NCBI GenBank assembly: GCA_035288785.1
Contig: DATDZF010000092.1
Location: 1 to 15,347, forward strand
Direction of reading: 5' to 3'
Length of the DNA stretch: 15,347 nt
From: JACRGC01 sp035288785
GTDB taxonomy: Archaea > Micrarchaeota > Micrarchaeia > Norongarragalinales > SBBD01
In this document: one piece after another, positions 4,633 to 11,583 of the stretch
Numbering within the stretch: position 1 is the first letter of the stretch
How the letters are laid out: each line of letters begins with the position of its first letter
The notes under the pieces: model-generated
The model's database searches: none
Seen by the model: only the letters and a program-made list of their open reading frames with translations
What the model was told of the DNA's origin: nothing
Made by a program: the position numbers and the translations under genes

Positions 4633-5754
4633 ATGGAAGGGCATTCGGCACACGGGCATACTGGTCAGCGGAAGGATCGGAAGGCGATTGGCGCAGACAA
4701 GCTAGGGACAGGCTACTCCCACCATTTGAAACCTTTGCATCCAATAGACCTCCATAAGGTGCATTCCGTAAATGACATGGTGCTCCAGATGAAAGGGGCA
4801 AGCTTCGGTGCGCGCTCGCTGGGCGAGGCCGCGGATGTGCTGGAAGCGATGGTCAAGGACAAAGACTGCTATAAAGTGCTCACGCTTTCGGGGGCGATGA
4901 CCATTGCAAAGATGGGCCTTATTGTTTGCGACATGATTGATGATGGGATGGTGGATGCCATTGTCTCCACCGGCGCACTGATGGCGCACGGCTTTGTCGA
5001 ATCAGTCGGAAAATTGCATTTCAAATACGAATGGAACATGAATGACACCGACCTTTACTATGCGGGATATGACCGCGTGTATGATACGATAGAGTTGGAA
5101 AGGAACCTGGACGATATTGCGGTGATTATGGCAAAAGTCCTCAACGAGCACCCAAAGGATGTCCCACTGACGAGCTGGACATTGCACAATAAGGTCGGGA
5201 AGCATCTGCATGAGAATACCGAGGGCAGGGGGATATTGAAATCGGCATATGAGAAAAATGTGCCGGTTTATGTGCCCGCATTCACCGATTCGGAACTCGG
5301 GCTTGATGTTGCGCTTTACAATATCGAGCAAAGGCTCCAAGGTAAGGAGCCGATACGGTTCGATCCCTTTGAGGACCTCGACCATTATACCGATAATGTT
5401 AAGAAAGCAAAAAAACTGGGCATTTTCACCATAGGCGGCGGGGTACCGAGGAATTGGGCGCAGCAGGTCGGCCCGTATTTGGACCTGATACGCTACCGGG
5501 TGAAGGAGCATTCAAATGCCCACAAATACTGGAACCAGGATGATGACTGGTATAAGCGGTTCAACTATGCGGTTAGGGTTTGCCCGGAGCCGGTGCATTG
5601 GGGGGGGCTTTCAGGCTGCACGTACACGGAAGGGGTATCATGGGGAAAATTCGTCCCACGGGAGGAGGGCGGGATGTGGGCGGAAGTATTGGAGGATGCC
5701 ACCATAGCCTGGCCGCTGATTGTGAAGGCGGTGCAGGAAAGGATGAAAAAATAA
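4633..5754 (+). CDS. Deoxyhypusine-synthase-family enzyme (DHS or SpeY-like homospermidine synthase)
   Basis: A 373-aa NAD-dependent aminobutyl-transferase family protein. Seen: VSTGA (111-115), VPAFTDSELG (214-223), the GGG NAD loop (268-270) and EGVSWGKF (333-340) with Lys339 at the position of the catalytic lysine that carries the butylimine. Canonical synthases transfer the aminobutyl group of spermidine to a lysine of IF5A. Here the usual GGGV-x-KHH reads GGGVPRNW, and the acidic W/F-D-G-S stretch that helps bind spermidine is HWGGLSG. These changes suggest the DHS-like group that includes cyanobacterial SpeY, which makes homospermidine from putrescine. Neighbouring putrescine genes fit either role. 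A strong GGGGGGA site lies 5 nt before ATG 4633. The NAD-dependent family assignment is secure; the exact product is not. Confidence 0.9.
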   Translation: MEGHSAHGHTGQRKDRKAIGADKLGTGYSHHLKPLHPIDLHKVHSVNDMVLQMKGASFGARSLGEAADVLEAMVKDKDCYKVLTLSGAMTIAKMGLIVCDMIDDGMVDAIVSTGALMAHGFVESVGKLHFKYEWNMNDTDLYYAGYDRVYDTIELERNLDDIAVIMAKVLNEHPKDVPLTSWTLHNKVGKHLHENTEGRGILKSAYEKNVPVYVPAFTDSELGLDVALYNIEQRLQGKEPIRFDPFEDLDHYTDNVKKAKKLGIFTIGGGVPRNWAQQVGPYLDLIRYRVKEHSNAHKYWNQDDDWYKRFNYAVRVCPEPVHWGGLSGCTYTEGVSWGKFVPREEGGMWAEVLEDATIAWPLIVKAVQERMKK

Positions 5755-5822
5755 CCGCCCACACGCAGGCTGTAGGACTGATTTTCAAATCAAATTAGAA
5801 GGGGAACGAGCAGTCTGGTTAA

Positions 5823-5868
5823 TGTCGGGTTTACAAAAAACCCAGACATGCCAAGACTCAAAGTCTTG
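5823..5868. terminator. Two hairpins between convergent synthase and aguA genes
   Basis: Hairpin one pairs TGTC-GGGTTT (5823-5832) with AAACCC-A-GACA (5838-5848), with one bulge. Hairpin two is a perfect 7-bp stem, CAAGACT (5852-5858) with AGTCTTG (5862-5868), and overlaps the TGA of aguA (5858-5860). They lie where transcripts from both sides meet and probably mark or protect both 3' ends. No long T tract accompanies them on the plus strand. Confidence 0.5.
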
Positions 5869-6922
5869 CAGCAGGGGAAACCGGTTTCCCCGCCGCGGAC
5901 GGTTGCTGCTGGGTCATGCAATGGATGCCGCCGTACCCATATACGAGCTCATTGCTCCGGATCTGCACAATGTCCCTTCCCGGGAAGAAGGATTGCAGCA
6001 AAGCGGCCGCATCCTTGTCTGCCGGATCGCCAAAGGAGGGGACCAGCACCGTTTTGTTTGAGATGTAGAAATTGGCATAGCTTGCGGGAAGGGTGCGGCC
6101 ATCATCGCTTGCGTGGAGGGCGGAAGGCATGGGAAGCTTTTCCACTTCTATTTCCGGATCTTCGTCCAAAATACGGTAATTTTCGCGCAGGGCAATCCCA
6201 TCCTCATCATCCTTTTTGCTAAATGCGCAAATAACGCCCTTTTTTGAGACGAACCTTGCAAAGTCGTCAATGTGGCCGTCGGTATCATCGCCCTGGATGC
6301 CTTTTTTCAGCCAGATGATCTCATCCACGGCAAGGTTTTCCTTCAATTTTTCCTCAATCCCATTTTTTGAGAGCCGGGGGTTCCGATTCTTGTTCAGGAG
6401 GCACTGCTCGGAAGTGAGGAGGCCGCCTGCGCCATTCACATCTATTGAGCCCCCCTCGAGTACGATCCCAGGTTCGAATACCCGGCTGCCCGAGCGCTTT
6501 CCAACAGCCATTCCCGCCGCGTTATCCGGGAGGAGGTCCTGCCACTTGTTCCCCCACGCATTGAAAATCCATTTGACTGCGCCTTTTGCCTTGGATGAGT
6601 TATTAACAAGGAATGTGGGGCCATAGTCCCGAATCCATACATCAATTGTGGGAATATCCTCGAACGCCACATTGCCCATGCTTGCGCCGCACTTTTCGAG
6701 CATTTTTTCCGCACGGGCCTTTGTTTTTGCGTCTTGCACGAGGATGCGGGCCATTTCCCCACGCGCAATTGCTTCAACCATTGAGCAATAGGAGGCCTCC
6801 ACTTTGGGAAGGTAGGCGCCAGGGAAGGTTTCAGAGTTGGATGGCCATGAAAGCCATGTTGCGGAATGGGGCTCCCATTCGGCGGGCATGTGGAAGCCAA
6901 ATTCGCGGGGGCTGGATTTCAT
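5858..6922 (-). CDS. aguA: Agmatine deiminase (agmatine iminohydrolase, EC 3.5.3.12)
   Basis: A 354-aa cytoplasmic enzyme of the guanidino-group-modifying (pentein) fold; converts agmatine to N-carbamoylputrescine and ammonia. Family motifs are present in order: FHMPAEWEPHSATWLSWP at the start (about 10-27), DVWIRDYGP (94-102), LEGGSIDVNG (155-164), GDDTDGHIDD (211-220) with catalytic His217, and GGIHCMTQQQP (331-341) with catalytic Cys335. Length is typical for the family. Its ATG at 6922 follows the aguB stop by one base, and GGTGA for its ribosome site lies inside the end of aguB, so the two are translated from one mRNA. A short tail (SAAGKPVSPAARL) follows the catalytic cysteine. Peptidylarginine deiminase is excluded by the motifs. 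Confidence 0.95.
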   Translation of the reverse strand: MKSSPREFGFHMPAEWEPHSATWLSWPSNSETFPGAYLPKVEASYCSMVEAIARGEMARILVQDAKTKARAEKMLEKCGASMGNVAFEDIPTIDVWIRDYGPTFLVNNSSKAKGAVKWIFNAWGNKWQDLLPDNAAGMAVGKRSGSRVFEPGIVLEGGSIDVNGAGGLLTSEQCLLNKNRNPRLSKNGIEEKLKENLAVDEIIWLKKGIQGDDTDGHIDDFARFVSKKGVICAFSKKDDEDGIALRENYRILDEDPEIEVEKLPMPSALHASDDGRTLPASYANFYISNKTVLVPSFGDPADKDAAALLQSFFPGRDIVQIRSNELVYGYGGIHCMTQQQPSAAGKPVSPAARL

Positions 6923-6923
6923 C

Positions 6924-7793
6924 TTACCATTTCACCAGCTGGGAATAATCGATGGGCCGGCGGTTTTGGAAAAATTTCCACCCTTCCCTGATTTGCCTCC
7001 CATGGTCGAGGCTGATTTGGCGAACCAAAACACCCTCATTCCTGCCCATCCTGCCAAGGGTTTTCCCGAAGGCATCGCATATGAATGAGCCGCCCCAGAA
7101 TGTGGTCTTGCCTTCATTGCCGGCCCTATTGGCTGCAGCAACAACGACGTTATTTGCAATTGCATGGCCCCGCATCACGTTTTCCCAGGCAGCATGCCAA
7201 TTGCCTTCGGACTGTGAGACGCCCCTAACCGTGCCAATTGCGGTCGGGTAAAATATTATTTGCGCGCCCTTGAGCGCAAGGATGCGCGCTGCCTCGGGGA
7301 ACCATTGGTCATAGCAGATCAGTGCCCCGATGGCAGCATTCCTTGTTTTGAATACCGAAAATCCGCGGTTGCCGGGGGAAAAATACTCCTTCTCGAAAAA
7401 ATACTCATCCTGGGGAACATGCATCTTGCGGTAACTCCCAAGCATCCTGCCTCTTTCGTCGAATACCATGGAGGTATTGTATAATTCCCTGCCCGCCTTC
7501 TCGAAAACCGAGCCCCCGATTATGGAAACTCCGCACTCCCTTGCCGCTTTTGAGAGGGCATTGGAGGCCAATCCGGGAAGGGTTTCAAAATAGGTTTTCG
7601 GGAACGCCACTTTAGTTGGCGGCTCCCTTGGAAAATACGGCGTCATGAAAAGTTCGGGGAGGCAGACGATGTCTGCGCCCTTGCCGGCCGCTTTTTTTAT
7701 GAGTGCAATTGCCTTCCCCAAATTCCTTTCCGGTTCATCCGACATGCGCATCTGCACAAGGCCAATGGCAATTGACCCCATTTTCTTCCCCAT
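6924..7793 (-). CDS. aguB: N-carbamoylputrescine amidase (EC 3.5.1.53)
   Basis: A nitrilase-superfamily hydrolase of 289 aa that splits N-carbamoylputrescine into putrescine, ammonia and CO2, the step after agmatine deiminase. The catalytic triad is visible: Glu47 in CLPELF, Lys123 in YRKMHVPQDE, and Cys160 in ICYDQWFPEAAR. The strings YFFEKEYFSPGN and NRRPIDY near the end are typical of AguB rather than other nitrilases, and the adjacent aguA supports this. ATG 7793 is preferred because the TATA region at 7810-7825 puts transcription start near 7793, giving a leaderless message; ATG 7781, with GGGGA upstream, would give the more usual N-terminus MGSIAIGLVQM. Confidence 0.95.
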   Translation of the reverse strand: MGKKMGSIAIGLVQMRMSDEPERNLGKAIALIKKAAGKGADIVCLPELFMTPYFPREPPTKVAFPKTYFETLPGLASNALSKAARECGVSIIGGSVFEKAGRELYNTSMVFDERGRMLGSYRKMHVPQDEYFFEKEYFSPGNRGFSVFKTRNAAIGALICYDQWFPEAARILALKGAQIIFYPTAIGTVRGVSQSEGNWHAAWENVMRGHAIANNVVVAAANRAGNEGKTTFWGGSFICDAFGKTLGRMGRNEGVLVRQISLDHGRQIREGWKFFQNRRPIDYSQLVKW

Positions 7794-7809
7794 CAAATGA
7801 GGATATTGC

Positions 7810-7825
7810 CCTTAATTTATTAAGG
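7810..7825. promoter_or_regulatory. Palindromic TATA region upstream of aguB
   Basis: CCTTAAT-TT-ATTAAGG is a perfect 7-bp inverted repeat around a 2-nt centre and contains TATA-like sequence on both strands. Its centre is about 25 nt upstream of ATG 7793, where an archaeal TATA box would place the start of a leaderless aguBA message. Its symmetry could let it fire both ways or serve as a regulator site covering the TATA box. Confidence 0.55.
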
Positions 7826-8106
7826 TTATCTGCGTTGGATTGCAATGGTTTTGCACATCGTTCCGCAAGGATCTTATTTCCGGGAAATATTTGCGATGGA
7901 AATGGCCTGGACTCAAACAAAAGCCAGGGCCAAGTGCAAAATGGGGATGGCAATAGGGAAAATTTAACCCTTGCGGATTTTGAAAAAAGGAAAAAAGGGC
8001 GCATATTTGGCCAAAATCTCCATTCCGGAATTCTTGGCGTAAAAAAATGCCAAAATTTACGAGGGAAAAAAAATTTACGGAAAAAATTGGAAAACCAAAC
8101 GATATG
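7826..8106. other. Noncoding region with nested inverted repeats (possible structured RNA)
   Basis: No credible ORF lies between aguB and speD. TCCGCAAGG (7862-7870) is a perfect inverted match to CCTTGCGGA (7969-7977), enclosing ATTTC-CGG-GAAAT (7876-7888) and a longer arm where TGGCCTGG (7903-7910) pairs with CCAGGGCCA (7924-7932) with one bulge; ATTTGC (7887-7892) and GCAAAAT (7936-7942) could extend that arm. The stretch 7985-8095 is purine-rich with two copies of AAAATTTACG. The arrangement would suit a small RNA or long leader of about 116 nt, but direction and reality are unproven. Confidence 0.35.
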
Positions 8107-8116
8107 TTTAAATATA
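8107..8116 (+). promoter_or_regulatory. TATA box for speD
   Basis: TTTAAATATA matches the archaeal TATA consensus very well. Transcription should start near 8136, giving an mRNA leader of about 60 nt before ATG 8198. That leader holds the hairpin at 8145-8157, an A-rich run and a strong GGTGATC ribosome site at 8182-8188. Confidence 0.75.
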
Positions 8117-8144
8117 AGTTATTGATATTGTATAACGTTCTTTG

Positions 8145-8157
8145 TGCGGATTCCGCA
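8145..8157 (+). promoter_or_regulatory. Small hairpin in the speD mRNA leader
   Basis: TGCGG-ATT-CCGCA forms a 5-bp GC-rich stem near the predicted 5' end of the speD message, followed by A-rich sequence. The same TTCCGCAA and TGCGGA strings occur in the upstream inverted repeats at 7861 and 7972. A role in stability or regulation is possible but unproven. Confidence 0.35.
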
Positions 8158-8197
8158 AAAAAAATAAAAAAAAAGATTTCGGGTGATCGGCTGACAA

Positions 8198-8596
8198 ATG
8201 CACGGACCACATTTGATGTTAGACTGTTATGGTTGCGACAAAAAGGCGCTTGCGGACATGAACACTGTCTTCAAATGCCTCGACGAGCTTCCTGACAAGA
8301 TAAAAATGCACAAGATGACTTTGCCATATTGCGTTTATTGGCCGGGTGGCACTCCCAATGATGACGGTGGCATTAGCGGTTTTGTGCTAATCGCGGAATC
8401 GCACATCAGCATACATACCTTCCCGCAAATCGGATACCTCACGTTTGACATATATTCGTGCAAGGAATTCGACAAGCGGAAGGTAATTGCGTTCCTGAAC
8501 GAGCTGTTCAAGGCAACAAAGATTGAAGAGCAGTTCGCCCATAGGGGCCAGATGCATGTTGAGAACGTGATTACGCCAACGCGCCAGAAAGCTTGA
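8198..8596 (+). CDS. speD: S-adenosylmethionine decarboxylase proenzyme (or related pyruvoyl arginine decarboxylase)
   Basis: A 132-aa pyruvoyl enzyme of the short prokaryotic class. The self-cleavage site is AESHISIHTFP: cleavage before Ser68 turns it into the pyruvoyl group; His73 and Cys88 stand at the same spacing as the processing and catalytic residues of the Thermotoga maritima enzyme. It normally makes decarboxylated AdoMet for spermidine synthase. In Crenarchaeota a close relative instead decarboxylates arginine to agmatine. With agmatine-using aguA and aguB next door and no other arginine decarboxylase visible, that activity cannot be excluded from sequence. The start is firm: GGTGATC lies 9 nt before the ATG, with a consensus TATA box further upstream. 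Confidence 0.92.
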   Translation: MHGPHLMLDCYGCDKKALADMNTVFKCLDELPDKIKMHKMTLPYCVYWPGGTPNDDGGISGFVLIAESHISIHTFPQIGYLTFDIYSCKEFDKRKVIAFLNELFKATKIEEQFAHRGQMHVENVITPTRQKA

Positions 8597-8630
8597 TTTT
8601 CTTTTTTTTCCCTTTTTCTGTGTTTTTCTT
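8597..8630 (+). terminator. T-rich terminator after speD
   Basis: Four T runs (4 to 8 T each) follow directly after the speD stop codon with no hairpin. This is the usual form of an archaeal transcription terminator. Confidence 0.7.
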
Positions 8631-8720
8631 GCAGCCAGCGCAAGCCTTGAACGGTGCTGCTCAGCAACCATGCAAGCGCCCAAATTTGCCGCTCGTTTTT
8701 CAGGATAGCCAACAGCATGT

Positions 8721-8730
8721 TTTTTATATT
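8721..8730 (+). promoter_or_regulatory. TATA box for the 8751 operon (leaderless start)
   Basis: TTTTTATATT is centred about 25 nt before ATG 8751 and no Shine-Dalgarno site precedes that ATG. The geometry fits a leaderless message whose first base is at or near the start codon. Confidence 0.65.
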
Positions 8731-8750
8731 GAAATGAGCTAATCAATTCC

Positions 8751-9140
8751 ATGGTGAAAGGAAGCAAAAAGGCCGCACGGAAGCATTCGCCAAAGCCAGC
8801 GGAGGATTTCCGCTTGATGAGCGATCCCCAGATGGAGCTCCTAAGGGGAATTGTGATGAAGCGGCATAAGGAATGGAAAAAGCCCCACGACCACAGCCAT
8901 TGGTTTTACCTCATCCATGCGCTGCTTATACTTTCTGGGCTTTATATGATAGCAAATGCAGCGGGCTTTGGCCTATCTCCCATTGCCACCAATTTGCTCA
9001 TCCTTATTGTTGCCCTGATGCTGATAATTTTTCTCCTGCTTTTGCAGCACAATATCCGGCGCAATTCCCCGGAAGGGATATCCGAGATGGTTGAGAGGGA
9101 AATCCACATGTTCAACTCAGAGAGGCTTTCAAAGAGATGA
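8751..9140 (+). CDS. Two-helix membrane protein coupled to a surface protein
   Basis: A 129-aa protein that I do not recognise. Residues 1-50 are basic and polar (many Lys, His and Arg), with PHDHSHW just before the membrane; hydrophobic helices cover about 51-70 and 80-99; the last 30 residues are charged and start QHNIRRNSPEGISEMVEREI. It lacks a cleavable signal. The message appears leaderless. The stop codon overlaps the next start in ATGA (9137-9140), so translation of the surface protein is coupled to this gene and the two products may work together at the membrane. The 154-bp gap before it holds the speD terminator and its own TATA box. Confidence 0.75.
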   Translation: MVKGSKKAARKHSPKPAEDFRLMSDPQMELLRGIVMKRHKEWKKPHDHSHWFYLIHALLILSGLYMIANAAGFGLSPIATNLLILIVALMLIIFLLLLQHNIRRNSPEGISEMVEREIHMFNSERLSKR

Positions 9141-10666
9141 GATCGGGAATATCCGTCTTTATGCTGATTTTGTTGCTTCCCCTATTTGTCGGGGTGAACG
9201 CCGAGGACCCTGAAATTTCAACAGTGAGCGCCCAACCTGTAAGTTCCACAAGTGAGACCATAATATGGCATACCTCAATTGGGGCGGATTCGAGGGTCGA
9301 CTATGGGATAACGGAGAGCCTTGGAAGCAACTCTTTCCTGAATGACAATGTGGCTGACCATTCAGTTACGCTCACGGGGCTATCCCCGGCAACGCAGTAT
9401 TATTATAACGTCACCTCGTGCAGCGGGAATTGCTCCATTGCAGGGCCGTTCAATTTCATTACCCAATCTGCGCCCAGCATCCCTGCTCCCCTCATAAATA
9501 TGGCCTCAATAAACTCGACCGTAACCAACGAATCCGCCTGGATTGGCTGGACAACAGATATCGCATCCGACTCTGCAGTCCATTATGGGATTTCGGCATC
9601 ATATGGGAATTCCAATTCCTCAACGGACAACTCAACAGCGCACCTGCTGTTCCTTTCCGGGCTAGTACCCGGCACGGCCTACCACTATTATGTCAGCAGC
9701 TGCAATTCTGGGAATTGCTCCAATTCCGAGGATAGGTTTTTTTCAACAGCTGCAAATCCAACCCCGACGCCTTCGCCCATCCCAACACCAACTCCAGCGC
9801 CGCAAACAGGATATTGCGCGGACAGCGATGGCGGCAAGGAATACTATGTTGCGGGCCATATCATAACGGATACTGCAGGCGCGGATGATGTTTGCGAGAG
9901 CGCAACAGTGCTCAATGAATACTTGTGCAATGATGAAAGGACGCTTGCCGGCAATATCCGGTATTCCTGCCCGTTTGGCTGCAGTGAAGGGAAATGCCTA
10001 AAGGAGACCGAGACTGCTCCAGGGGCGGGGGAAAACACGACCCAGGAAAATGAATTCGAACAAAGAGCCGGCTTTAGGACTGATGTCTTGGCAAAGAATG
10101 AGGACGGGTACGTTTCCTATACGATCACCCACATTTTTGATGCCGATTTTTCCGGGGAGGCGCATTTTATGCTCCCATTCCAATTCTCGGATTACAATTC
10201 GGGAAAAGTAAAGCTTTCTCCAAGGCCCGTCCTCGCAAAGAATGATGGCACTGGCAAACTGGAGGCAATTTACGAGGATGAATTCGGGGCAGGGAAGTTC
10301 ATTCTGCAAATCACTTCTCCCGGAAAGGTAGATTCCAAAACGATGGACTCTTTTTCCTCGCCAATCCTGGTTGAAAGCAAAAAATTGCAGCCAACCCCGG
10401 AGGTAGCCCTTGCAAGCACGGTGCCCCAACAAAAGTCAAACCAGACCAATTCTTCTGCAAAGGCGGTAACTGGCCTAACCTCCGGAACAGGGGGTTCATC
10501 GCCAGATTCAGGCAATTGGCTTACTCCGATGGTCCAGCTATTATTGCTCATATTGGGAATTGGCGCAGTGCATTACTTCGAGGGCGACATGCATCTTAGC
10601 ACGGAACAGACCTCGAACATTTTAGAAGAGCTGGAAGGCGGGCCAAAAGGGAAGATGGGGAGCTGA
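9137..10666 (+). CDS. Surface protein with two fibronectin-III-like domains and a C-terminal anchor
   Basis: A 509-aa exported protein. Residues 1-22 are a signal peptide. Two related fibronectin-III-like domains follow (about 24-111 and 116-206), each ending LSGLxPGTxYxYYVxSC or similar and each with a Cys-x4-Cys hairpin (SCSGNC, SCNSGNC). A Pro/Thr linker (207-222) leads to a cysteine module (about 225-288: YCADSDGGKEYYV, then CPFGCSEGKC), a type I have seen in DPANN surface proteins. A probable beta-rich domain (about 310-415), a Ser/Thr/Gly stretch and one membrane helix (about 462-480) precede a short inner tail. About ten N-glycosylation sequons support an archaeal outer location. No enzymatic motif is visible; adhesion or envelope structure is inferred. 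Translation is coupled to the gene before it. Confidence 0.85.
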   Translation: MRSGISVFMLILLLPLFVGVNAEDPEISTVSAQPVSSTSETIIWHTSIGADSRVDYGITESLGSNSFLNDNVADHSVTLTGLSPATQYYYNVTSCSGNCSIAGPFNFITQSAPSIPAPLINMASINSTVTNESAWIGWTTDIASDSAVHYGISASYGNSNSSTDNSTAHLLFLSGLVPGTAYHYYVSSCNSGNCSNSEDRFFSTAANPTPTPSPIPTPTPAPQTGYCADSDGGKEYYVAGHIITDTAGADDVCESATVLNEYLCNDERTLAGNIRYSCPFGCSEGKCLKETETAPGAGENTTQENEFEQRAGFRTDVLAKNEDGYVSYTITHIFDADFSGEAHFMLPFQFSDYNSGKVKLSPRPVLAKNDGTGKLEAIYEDEFGAGKFILQITSPGKVDSKTMDSFSSPILVESKKLQPTPEVALASTVPQQKSNQTNSSAKAVTGLTSGTGGSSPDSGNWLTPMVQLLLLILGIGAVHYFEGDMHLSTEQTSNILEELEGGPKGKMGS

Positions 10667-10710
10667 ACTTGGTTAATTTATTTGGCTGCAGGGGTTGAAG
10701 GCGATTGTGA

Positions 10711-11466
10711 ATGGGCAATCGTGTAATTCCGCTTTTTGTACCTTTGGGCATCTTGGCGATCATCTTGATGGGCTGCGCGGCAAAATCCATCGCCGATGGG
10801 GGTCGGGAGGCCCAATCCAGCGAAGTTCCGGGGAATGCATTGGCACAAGGTGAGAACATGGAGCTGAGAACCTCTGATGGAATTAAAATTTCCGCAACTT
10901 ATTACAAATCCCAAAGCGGTACCCGGAACGCAATCATACTGCTGCACATGCTTGCAAGGAGCAAGGCAGACTGGCCTGATTTTGCCAGGAAGCTCCAGCC
11001 GGATTACGACGTGATGGCAATTGATTTCAGGGGGCACGGGGAAAGTGACGGGGAGCTTGGCGGGTTCCAGCCAGCGGATTTCCAGAAATTCATCCTGGAT
11101 TTGCAGGCGGCGGTGGAATATCTCGGAAAGAGCGGGAAGAAAACGTATGCGATCATCGGCGGGAGCATAGGCGCTAACGTGGCATTGAATTATGGGGCGG
11201 ATAAGGATGTGGAAAGGCTGGTGCTCCTATCCCCGGGCCTGGATTACCGGGGCGTCAAGACCGAGGAAGCTGGCCGGAAATACGTGGGCAAGCTGCTCCT
11301 TATTGCAAGCGAGGATGACCCGGTTTCTGCCCAAGCAGTAAGGAAAATCTACAATATCAGCCTGGCAAAAAAGCAGCTTAAAATTTACCAGAACGCAGGC
11401 CATGGCACCAGGATGTTTGCAAGCACTGACCTTGAGGAGCTTGTCTTGAATTGGCTAAAAAGCTAA
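10711..11466 (+). CDS. Lipoprotein alpha/beta hydrolase
   Basis: A 251-aa exported hydrolase. The signal segment ends in the lipobox ILMGC with Cys22 lipidated, followed by a flexible spacer to about 48. The hydrolase core shows LLHMLARSKADW (oxyanion region), AIDFRGHGESDG, the nucleophile elbow GGSIGAN with Ser152, the acid Asp203 in ASEDDPVS and His231 in NAGHGTRMF, a complete Ser-Asp-His triad. The substrate is unknown; esterase or acyl-peptidase activity outside the membrane is a reasonable inference. AAGGCGAT lies 5 nt before ATG 10711, and a TTAATTTATTT stretch at 10673-10683 could be a TATA box, though it is close to the start. The gap to the upstream gene is 44 nt. Confidence 0.88.
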   Translation: MGNRVIPLFVPLGILAIILMGCAAKSIADGGREAQSSEVPGNALAQGENMELRTSDGIKISATYYKSQSGTRNAIILLHMLARSKADWPDFARKLQPDYDVMAIDFRGHGESDGELGGFQPADFQKFILDLQAAVEYLGKSGKKTYAIIGGSIGANVALNYGADKDVERLVLLSPGLDYRGVKTEEAGRKYVGKLLLIASEDDPVSAQAVRKIYNISLAKKQLKIYQNAGHGTRMFASTDLEELVLNWLKS

Positions 11467-11583
11467 CAGAACGAGGATGGAGGGAGAAGTTCGGTCAGTT
11501 TGATATTTCGTGAGAGCACCGGACAACATTTTTTCCTCAAGCAAAATTGCAGCCAATTTTTACACCATAGGTGGCTCAATGGA

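Noticed and set aside
4363..4659. A 98-codon minus-strand ORF across the divergent promoter region.
   Set aside because: It overlaps the start regions of two well-supported genes, has an unlikely composition and no ribosome site.
7703..8125. A 140-codon plus-strand ORF covering part of aguB and the noncoding region.
   Set aside because: Its first part is the antisense of the aguB coding sequence, and the rest reads through A-rich and inverted-repeat sequence with no protein-like pattern.
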